A DNA stretch of 64,000 nucleotides from Nageia nagi. Taxonomy: Eukaryota > Pinophyta. The DNA lies in assembly GCA_050084985.1 (NCBI GenBank), contig JBITNC010000001.1:102858001-102922000 (forward strand), read 5' to 3'. The translations under genes were made by a program, and so were the position numbers. Under the pieces are notes generated by a model. That model searched no databases. It worked only from the letters and a program-made list of their open reading frames with translations, and was not told the origin of the DNA. Below, piece after piece: positions 56,340 through 64,000 of this stretch; position 1 is the stretch's first letter; the number at the start of each line of letters is the position of its first letter.

Positions 56340-56990
56340 GCATCAGCCTCCATGTCTTAAATCTAAGGATGGCTATGCAATTGATAGCATAAAAGTTCTC
56401 AAATAGATCTCAAATTTTATTTCTATAAGATCTTAGGTAATAGTGTTTGGTTGAGAATTTATCGATTACTTAATTGACTACCAACTTAGATTCTTTGAAT
56501 ATACTAATGCATTGAATACCCATTTTGCTAGCTTTTTCCAATCCTAAGCATAATGCTTCATACTCTACTCTATTATTGATGCAATTCTAGGTAAACTAGA
56601 ATGAGAATTTCTTTACCCCTTTTGAAGGGCATCTCAACACTACTCTAGCTCTTGCTCAAACTTTAGATTTGACTCCATCAAAGTGCATATCCCATACCTT
56701 AAAATGTCTAAGTTGATGCCTAATCAAATATGGTACTTAAGTTTTTAGTTTAATGATAATATAGTTTCCAAGTTCTACCTCATTTATTGAATTTAAGAAG
56801 TTCATAGTATTTTCATCTTTAATATGTAGTTTCTCAATCAATCCATCAAGCTGTTCTACTCTATTATAGTGTAACACTTCACCTATTCTTGACTTCACAA
56901 AACCCTTAAACTTTAGAACTAGTTTTTTTTTATTTAAACACTTGAATGGTCTAGGAATGGATAGAACTATCCACATGAGCATATCAATGC
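56340..56990 (-). pseudogene. Tat aRNH relic (second copy)
   Basis: Minus strand: MHFDGVKSKV (first Asp, ~56675-56705), INNRVEYEALCLGLEKASKM (Glu, ~56525-56585), IFKESKLVVNQVI then STKHYYLRSYRNKI (~56430-56505). It aligns with 36977-37280 motif by motif. The pre-aRNH block 56737-56982 (FLNSINEVELGNYIIIKLKT) matches the MEFRNYCLMEPE region of the first copy only weakly. The later linker, HINKFLTKEF, parallels HINQFLLQQS. Confidence 0.82.
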
Positions 56991-57000
56991 TACTAGCTAG

Positions 57001-60000
57001 TCAACACTCATATGGAAATATTGGTTAAATTTGTATTAACCAACCTTGATCAGAATCTTTCTAGTATTCACTTCTCAATGCTCATCCCATTGGAAGATGT
57101 CACATAGGTGATCCCATTTTTTTGTTTAACAAACTATGCAATAGATATTCTAGTCATGGTGTAGTGGTTTCTTACTCGGGGCCCATATCACCTGAGATAA
57201 TGCTCGTCCATAAGGTTATGCATCTTTTTTTATGGTAATCCTTCAATTCAGAGGTGCACATAGATTATCCTAGGCAATCATCCATATGAAATGGGTAAGC
57301 TTCATTGTCTATGGAATAGTCATCATACTCTTATTTTCTAAACTACAAGTAATATGACTACTAGTAACCTTCACCCAGTAATTGTAGTTTTATCAACTGT
57401 TATCCTCATCTGATAAACTATCGATGATATGAGATACTAGCATGCCCATATCTATCAGCTAAGCTCACCATGAAGTCTAGAATCCCATGCCCATATCTTG
57501 GGGAGCTATGGGTATTAGAATAATACCCTCAAGTGGTTTGTAATAAAATTTTAAGCAAGATTATAAAGAAAACTATCCCCACTCTAATGTCCTTAGAAAT
57601 AATTAATCTTGGATGAATTATTAGTTTTTCTAGGTTTTATGCTTATATTAAGTAGTAGGATGTTCCTCTAATCTAATTTCTTGCAAACAAAACACTTTTC
57701 ATATTAATAATCATGGTTGATAAATAAAAATAGTAAATTCATTAAATGTGCATAAGAAGTTTCAAAACAAGCTTATTCATGAAGCCATCAGAGAATATTC
57801 AACAATATTTTACTTTTATTATCCCATATGCATGATGTGGTACAAATAATATTAATCTAAAAGTACATCACATGTTAAAGTATAATAACAAGCCTTGAGA
57901 TGCATCTAAAGGCAGCTACTTCTAACAAGTGAGTGTGATGTAGAGTATAACATACTTATGGAATATATTTTGGTTTTCATCTTATGATCTTATGACAATA
58001 AGGGTTTGACTAAGTTTTCTTTTTATATAATTTTCTTAATCATTTATCAATCCATAAGTCTTACTTTGATTAACTAGGTTGTTTATGTATTCATCCTATC
58101 CTTTAACCAACTTCTAATATTGGTTTGAGGTCTTCTTTACCCTTTCTATTTTCCTTCTAGGGTTTTAGCTTCTTGAATAGGTTTTCTTGTAAGATCACCT
58201 AAAACCTTAACATTTTATTTAAGCTTGAGCTAAGTATCAATACATTATCATTCTATTTAAATCTTTTCAAAGTAACTCATTCCTTTAGCATTTTAACCTT
58301 TCATGGATGCATATTTTCTCAAACATAACACCTTCATTTCTTTATCTTAATGTTTATTATCATAATGAGAAATTAATTATTTTCCATCCCCATATCTGTT
58401 ATTGATTATCACAAGGGAGTTCCCTTTCAATGATAAATTATCCATGTATTACAATATGACTCCAAAATTCATAATAATCATAGTATATTTAGGATAGGTA
58501 ATCTATTGTGATATTTCCTTCATATTTCTATATAATTTGAACACATTAGGGGTTCTTGTATCCTTAACTTAGTTAACTATTTAAAATATTATTTGTAACT
58601 TCATAAATTTATTATATCCATTATTAAACTCAAACATTTGATGAGTCAAAATTTGCTTGGATCTTGGATTATCACAAATAGTTTACAAATGTATCATGGA
58701 TACAAAAGCTATCTACCTTGGTACATGAATGAGTACATAATAACATTTTTTTAACAATTGATTATATAACAATGGGTGATAAATTTATTCCATACCCTAA
58801 TGTGTTTCATGATGATACCAATATATCAAGACTAGGGTAGTCCTAAATGGTGACTTGCTATTCATAGTGTATGAAATATTTAATTACATGTGAGTTCTCA
58901 TACATTTGACATAATGAGTTTACATCATAGATTTCGAACATTATATCATATAAGGTCTTTCATTCATCCTCATCCATTTGATGTATCTTCTTGACATCTT
59001 CATCTTGCATATTCATCCCAAGAATCCAAGACTTGTTGGGTGAAAGTACTAGGAGAGGTTTTTAGTGTATTTGAATATTAGGATAGCTCTTTCCATGATG
59101 TAATGCATCCTACCCTAGGTTCATCATATCTCATTCATACAATCTTTTTCTTTCAATTAAGTTCACACAAGGAAGCAACAATTAAAAAGGATCAACTCTA
59201 TTCTTGATCTCAAGAGGTTTTATGCTCTCACTCAAACTACCTTCCTTCCTTGATCATAGAGTAAAATTTCCCCAATTAATCTAATCATACCACCCAATGC
59301 TTTCATATTCATCATTTACAAATTATCTCCAAATAGCAATTTTAAACAATTGCACATGATAAACAAAAAGTCCAATGATCAACCAAAAATCTCATAATTT
59401 CAATAATATGTTTGATCATAAAATAATATATTTCAAAAGAAATAATCACAATGTTATATCTATCAAAAGTTTTATTATGAAGTCTCCATTACCTTCATTC
59501 CCTTATTTACAAGTTAGGTGTAATAGCCATTTATTTAAGTGATATAATCAAGACTAATTTCAAAATTAAAAAGGTTTTTGGGAGGAAAACAATAGCTTTC
59601 ATAGTTGAGTTATTTAGGATCATATGATATTCAGAGTTTTAATACCTTATTTGTATTTGAGTACAAGACTACTCATATTAGGAGTAAAATAATATATTAA
59701 ATTTGTTTGGATTCCCAACTCACCCCATAAATTTTATTTTACTAGTACTTTTATTCTAAGTATCCTAATACACATATATATCAAACAAATCCAATTACTA
59801 TGCCATTCACGTGGCACAACTAAGGTTGGTCCACTAATAGGAAAATAAAGTTAGCCTCTAGTATTATGAAAAATAAATAATTCCATTCTTTCAAGATAAA
59901 TTTCAAGGTTCAAAATTCAAATTTTCAACTAGACTAAATATTAAATTAGTTTATTCCTTCATTTCACTTATGGATAAATTATAAAATAAGTATATTCACC

Positions 60001-60040
60001 AAATAATGTTTAATAAATAGTTATATATAGTTTATATATA
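57001..60040. other. Unassigned AT-rich region
   Basis: 57001-57540 may hold earlier Tat gag/protease remains, but I see no decisive motif. 57541-60040 has no recognisable domain, RNA or clear repeat. Confidence 0.35.
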
Positions 60041-60045
60041 TATAT

Positions 60046-60440
60046 ACAAACAAACTATACCATATGCAATAAAAAAATTGAATAAATATCTCAAACAAAA
60101 TTCACCTCAAATAAATACAAGGTGGAGTACTATCTCTTGGCCAAAATAAAATTAGTTTTGACTTTACACCCATGACTACTAAATCAACATTGAGTAAATA
60201 AATTTTCCAATCTAGATACCTTCTTATAAGGATAAATAAGTACACCTACTAAATACTTTTTTTTTAGATACAAACAAACTATACCATATGAATTAATAAT
60301 ATTTTTTTAAATATCAAACAAAATTCACCTCAAATAGATACAAGGTGGTACTATCTCTTGGTTAATAAAAAATTTATTTTGACTTCACACCTGTGAACTC
60401 ATAATACCATAATTTTTTTTAAATTAATTTTTCCAACCTT
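60046..60440. repeat. Tandem duplication, period ~224 bp
   Basis: ACAAACAAACTATACCATATG occurs at 60046 and 60270; TCAAACAAAATTCACCTCAAAT and ACAAGGTGG..TACTATCTCTTGG follow each. Copies have diverged. A TATATA run lies just before the first copy. Confidence 0.8.
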
Positions 60441-61260
60441 TTCTCTAGATACCTACATATAGATATGGAAAAAGTATACAAAATATTCACATGCAAAGGT
60501 ATCAAACAACTACAAATATTATGCTCTCACATAGTACAATTAAAGGCCATTAATAGAAGGGACCTTATTATTATTTTCACAAACTCTTAATAATAAATCC
60601 ATCCTTCAAATACATTTAAAAATTATCAAATAAAAACTCAAATCTTTGGTTAAACATTTTAGCACTAGTGGTTAAAATATTAGAAAAGCACCCAGACAAA
60701 TGAGAAGATATTCCTTCCTTCACAGGACTTAGACCAAAATTTGGGAAGAGAGGGATATGTGTATGAATGAATATATTTTTCTAAGGGTTCTCTTGGGTAT
60801 TTATAACCAAAAATTGGTATAGTCCATTCAAAAATATAACTATTTGTCTACCTCACATTTTTTTGTTCATGAGGAGTAGGAGTTTCACTATTTTATGGTA
60901 GGATTTTGAAAATTTATATGCAAGTCCTATATCCTACAAAATAATTTGCAAACCTCACATTAGGAACCAAAATGTATGGAAAAGGTTCATCAATAATTTT
61001 ACACACATAGCATAAAAATCAAAATGTATGGAGATGTTTCCTCCATTATTTTTGCAAAATATCAAAATAGCCTTTCAACTACCACAAAATACCAAAATAG
61101 TCTTCATCCCTAAATTTTGTTTTCACACAACCCCTAGAATTTTATTGTTTGTAAAAACTAAAACTCTTTGGTGAAAATTCAAATTTAAATATTTGTAATA
61201 TTTCTTCCAACATTCAAAAATAGTTAATTAATTTTCCAAAGCAATTTAGGTATGCACATC

Positions 61261-61302
61261 AAATTTACCATGCAGAGACTGCCCGTCTTGCATGGTAAAT
61301 TT
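61261..61302. repeat. Perfect hairpin, 14 + 4 bp stem
   Basis: AAATTTACCATGCA (61261-61274) is exactly reverse-complementary to 61289-61302. Inside, AGAC (61276-61279) pairs GTCT (61285-61288) around the loop TGCCC, leaving one bulged G. Confidence 0.9.
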
Positions 61303-61719
61303 TTTTAGTGCATACACAAACATTGTACATGTCATAAGGATTGAATACCATGTAAATAATTATGATATGTAGCTATATGATCTATGAAGATACATATGGG
61401 CTATCAATGAATCAATGCCAATCATTTCCTCACTCTTACTAATATGTTCCCATAGTCAAGTCATCTTTATTCCCTAGGGTCTCCAACCTTACTCCTACCT
61501 TGAGTCAACCTATAACCTTGTAGACACCTAAAAATGTCCCTTTTAACTAGTAAACATTGAAATAAATCATTATTCTTTATACAAGCCTCAACAAGCTTGA
61601 AAACTCCATTATTGGATAGCTCTCATCGAGTACATGCAAAACAAGTGGTCACATGACCCCTTTTCGATAAAAATTGGCTATTTGGCAACCATGTTAATAT
61701 TGTTATAAAAATTGAAAAC

Positions 61720-61810
61720 CAGTCGTCGACGACCCAAAACAAATGCCAACGTTTTAGGATGATCGTCGGCATCCACCTAGTAATCGTCGGTGACTCTGTA
61801 ACAGTCGAAT
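61720..61810. repeat. CG-containing motif cluster (CGTCGGCAT / ATGCCAACG)
   Basis: GTCGTCGACGAC, AAATGCCAACG, GATCGTCGGCATCC and AATCGTCGGTGACTC occur within 90 bp, on both strands, CG-rich against an AT-rich background. The same motif recurs as an array at 62518-62665. Confidence 0.6.
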
Positions 61811-62369
61811 AGAAACCAAAATAGCAAGAGAAATTTGAAATATTTCAACTTTCCAAGATGAGGTGGATATAGGGGGTCAGTTACGACCTACGATGGCTTT
61901 CACTTCCTCTTACCAGCCTTGGAACATCTCATCTAAAATCTATAAATACAAGTCAATACAAAGTAATTGAGAGAGGATCTTAGCCCAATTTTGGAGTAGG
62001 GTAATGCTGCCAAAATCTTGTGAGCTAATACCTTCTATTATTTTATGCTAGTTTCAATTTAATACATGTCATACATAGATGCTTTGATGTTATTGTCTTT
62101 TGCATGTGTGTAGGATTTATAGGTTGTCCATATCAAGGAGAGAAGCAAGCAAATCAAAAAACAATGAAGATCTAATACCTTCATTTTGGCAAATGGCATT
62201 TGTAAAAATTCCCTTCTAAGGGAAAATTGTAGTTTGAGTTGAAAATCAATATCAATTTATAATTACAGCATTTCTATCTATTTTACATAATTTGAGGTTC
62301 AGTGAAGATTTAAGAATAATTGTAATTTATGTTATTCTACATTCCAGCTCTATTTTCACTGCAACATTC

Positions 62370-62382
62370 TGGTGCTAGAAGG
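62370..62382 (+). other. Possible LTR end and primer-binding site
   Basis: CACTGCAACA (62358-62367) followed by TGGTGCTAGAAGG looks like an LTR terminus with CA and a TGGTGC-type site. The preceding ~400 bp has a TATAAATACA (61942) and an LTR-like organisation. No partner LTR in the window. Confidence 0.25.
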
Positions 62383-62517
62383 AGGGCCCTTCCATTATTG
62401 ATAGGGAGGTTTTTTGTTTATAACAATTTTACTTTCTGTTATTTGGTTTATTTGAATTTCTCCATATACTAACTTCAAATTTTGTGTTCTGTGCATTTTA
62501 GGAAATCTGTTGTAGAA

Positions 62518-62665
62518 ACGCTAGTGATTGGAATTGGACACTGATGACTCAAAAGGAATGCCAGCATTTTACAAAGTAATCCAGACTAAATGCCAGTGAT
62601 TAGAATCGAATGCCGGTGATTCAGAATAAATGCCAACGACCTCTGTCTAAATGTCAATGACTCAT
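62518..62665 (+). repeat. ~21-bp degenerate tandem array, seven units
   Basis: Units like AAATGCCAGTGATTAGAATC recur near 62518, 62536, 62557, 62588, 62609, 62629 and 62649, with consensus RAATGCCRRYGAYTC. Confidence 0.7.
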
Positions 62666-63040
62666 ATCTAGGTCGTTTTGTCTCTTTTTGTTATTTCTAA
62701 TAAAATATATAATATGTTGTTAAAATGGAAGGATACTTTTGAATGTGATTCCTTTGCCTAGAATGCATATAAGAATGGGTAGAAAAGACTAAATGCATAT
62801 TTCTTATTAATTTATTTTATGTATAATGTTATGTATTTATTTTCATATTTTGGGTGAAGGGTACGTACACTTTAATACTTTTTATCTTATCTACTTATGC
62901 TCTCCCTTTGCACTTCATGTGATCTTAGGTGACCAGAATAAACCTGATAAGAAGGAGTAATTAATTTTTTTTTCTTTCACATTCACATTATCATTAATTT
63001 GGTTAATTTATCCACACATAATGACCTCTTACCAAGTTTT

Positions 63041-63069
63041 CCCTTACCACTCCATTGGAGGTCGAAGGG
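63041..63069. repeat. Hairpin motif copy 1
   Basis: CCCTT at the left pairs AAGGG at the right; CTCC (63050-63053) pairs GGAG around ATT. The following ATATGTGACTAGTAA is also conserved. Confidence 0.8.
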
Positions 63070-63380
63070 ATATGTGACTAGTAAGAGGAGGTAATTTACT
63101 ACATATAATACTTCCACAATTGGAAGGAGTAAATGAATCACATTAAGAGGAATGAACTTAAGGAAAATAAATCGAGTTTTTGGGTACTATAAATCATATT
63201 AAAAGGTTAATGAATTGGAGGGATTTGAATACACTAAGTACTTTCACTTAACAAAGTATGCTCTCACTTTTACACTTCAAGCGATCCTAAGTGATCAGAA
63301 ATAAGTTAAGTGAAAGAGGTAAAATTTATTCACATTTTATTTGGAAATATACTTCACATTAAAACTCTTAAAGATGTCTG

Positions 63381-63409
63381 CCCTTACCACTCCATTGGAG
63401 GTCGAAGGG
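63381..63409. repeat. Hairpin motif copy 2
   Basis: Identical to copy 1 over all 29 bases; the downstream ATATGTGACT is also retained, after which similarity stops. Confidence 0.85.
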
Positions 63410-63485
63410 ATATGTGACTCTTGGAGGAGTAATTGAACCTCACTTAATTAATTTATCTACACTTAATGACTTTTTACTAAGTCTG

Positions 63486-63514
63486 CTCTTACCACTCCAT
63501 TGGAGGTCGAAGAG
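63486..63514. repeat. Hairpin motif copy 3 with compensated stem
   Basis: The outer stem reads CTCTT / AAGAG instead of CCCTT / AAGGG: both sides have changed at the pairing position (C-G to T-A). The rest is the same as copies 1 and 2. Confidence 0.85.
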
Positions 63515-63599
63515 ATATGTGACTAGTAATAAGAGGGAATTTATCATATATAAACTTCCATAGCTAGGAGAAGTTAATGAACATCATTAAAAGGTTGGA

Positions 63600-64000
63600 T
63601 AATGAATCACATTATAATTAAAAAGAACAACGGGGTTTATTAAGGTCAAGATCCACTTAAAATAAACTTTTGATTGTATCACATTAAGATAAGATAAGTA
63701 AATGGATATGAATGTTTGGGAGGGTAGTATGCATAAATGTATTTTACTTGTTTAAATGCATTTCATAAGGCCTTAAAGGAATTTTATCATTATGAGGTTT
63801 GTCTTGGTTGCACTTTTAAATTATGTTCCTTTTTCTATCAAAGTAAAACCAAAAATACAAAGACTATGGTCACATCTTGCCAAGACAACCTTAGATACCT
63901 ATTCTACTTCAAAGGTCATGAAGAGTGATTTTTATATCGACATTGAAAAGCTTTTAGCATACTTAGCAGAAATAGAACAATGTACTATACCTCTTCTTCA
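63600..64000. other. Right edge, nothing recognised
   Basis: A 63-codon frame (63737-63928) has an unusual number of Cys and Phe but no known domain. I see no repeat or RNA. Confidence 0.3.

Larger units (their letters stand above)
52906..57000 (-). mobile_element. Second Tat element relic, interrupted
   Basis: The minus-strand order is aRNH (56340-56720), linker (55910-56340), RT (54400-55205), RNase H (53980-54300), integrase (52960-53700). It is the same family and order as 32846-45594. The linker-RT junction is split by the coiled-coil element copy at 55208-55899. I could not find LTRs for it. Confidence 0.8.
62870..63560. repeat. Long direct repeats containing three copies of a hairpin motif
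   Basis: 62975-63140 and 63440-63590 are related (AATTTATCYACAC, TTAATGAC, hairpin motif, GTGACTAGTAA, ACTTCCA). 62885-62960 and 63250-63330 are related as well (TATGCTCTC, ACTTCA, GATCYTARGTGAYCAGAA). A third hairpin motif sits between at 63381. Confidence 0.75.

Noticed and set aside
62518-62665. CRISPR-like array of 21-bp units
   Set aside because: Units are degenerate, contiguous and lack unique spacers.
1-64000. tRNA, rRNA or snRNA genes
   Set aside because: No tRNA A/B boxes with a cloverleaf, rRNA core or snRNA motif noticed by eye; tRNA-like strings are retroelement primer-binding sites. A tRNAscan/Infernal run would be decisive.

Overview
The window is AT-rich nuclear DNA from a seed plant. 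I see one intact multi-exon host gene, a mitotic B-type cyclin. It sits among old LTR retrotransposons that are nested in one another, broken by many stop codons and frameshifts, yet still show matching long terminal repeats (LTRs) and target-site duplications (TSDs). Plant-specific features include Ty1/copia and Ty3 Tat and chromovirus elements, iMet-type primer-binding sites, the plant cyclin B2 sequence and paired MSA promoter elements. Long retention of very old LTR elements suggests a gymnosperm such as a conifer; that is inference.

Layout. 1-1458: unassigned. 1459-11933: a minus-strand LTR element with LTRs of about 1.4 kb and TSD GCTTC. It has no pol; its interior holds a decayed fragment resembling the cohesin regulator PDS5, an unassigned ORF relic and an array of 61-bp repeats. 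Its left LTR is split by a minus-strand copia element (2307-6670, TSD CAAGT). 13085-15357, resuming at 21165: a minus-strand element encoding a charged, coiled-coil protein and ending in a LINE-type 3' tail. It is split by a minus-strand Ty3 chromovirus (15358-21159). 21491-23280: a perfect hairpin, then a duplicated AT-rich block carrying a 177-bp insertion. 23529-26500: the cyclin B gene (nine coding exons, 390 aa) with two MSA motifs upstream. 26501-29604: AT-rich spacer with three copies of a ~290-bp repeat.

29605-50675: a minus-strand copia element (TSD CCTCC) whose integrase is split by a 12.7-kb plus-strand Ty3/Tat element (32846-45594, TSD ATTAC/ATAAC). The Tat element reads gag, protease, archaeal-type RNase H (aRNH), RT, classical RNase H, integrase, then an extra ORF. 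51162-52905: a truncated relative of that copia. 52906-57000: a minus-strand Tat relic with the same unusual aRNH-before-RT order, itself interrupted by a second copy of the coiled-coil, LINE-tailed element (55208-55899). 57001-64000: no gene recognised; duplications, short motif arrays, a hairpin, and three copies of a short inverted repeat whose outer stem changes in a compensating way.

Only the cyclin gene looks functional. The most unusual items are the PDS5-like sequence inside an LTR element, the Tat family with aRNH upstream of RT plus a 3' ORF, the two-copy coiled-coil element with a LINE-like tail, and the covarying hairpin repeats near the right end. All boundaries and translations were read by eye; element domain limits are approximate.
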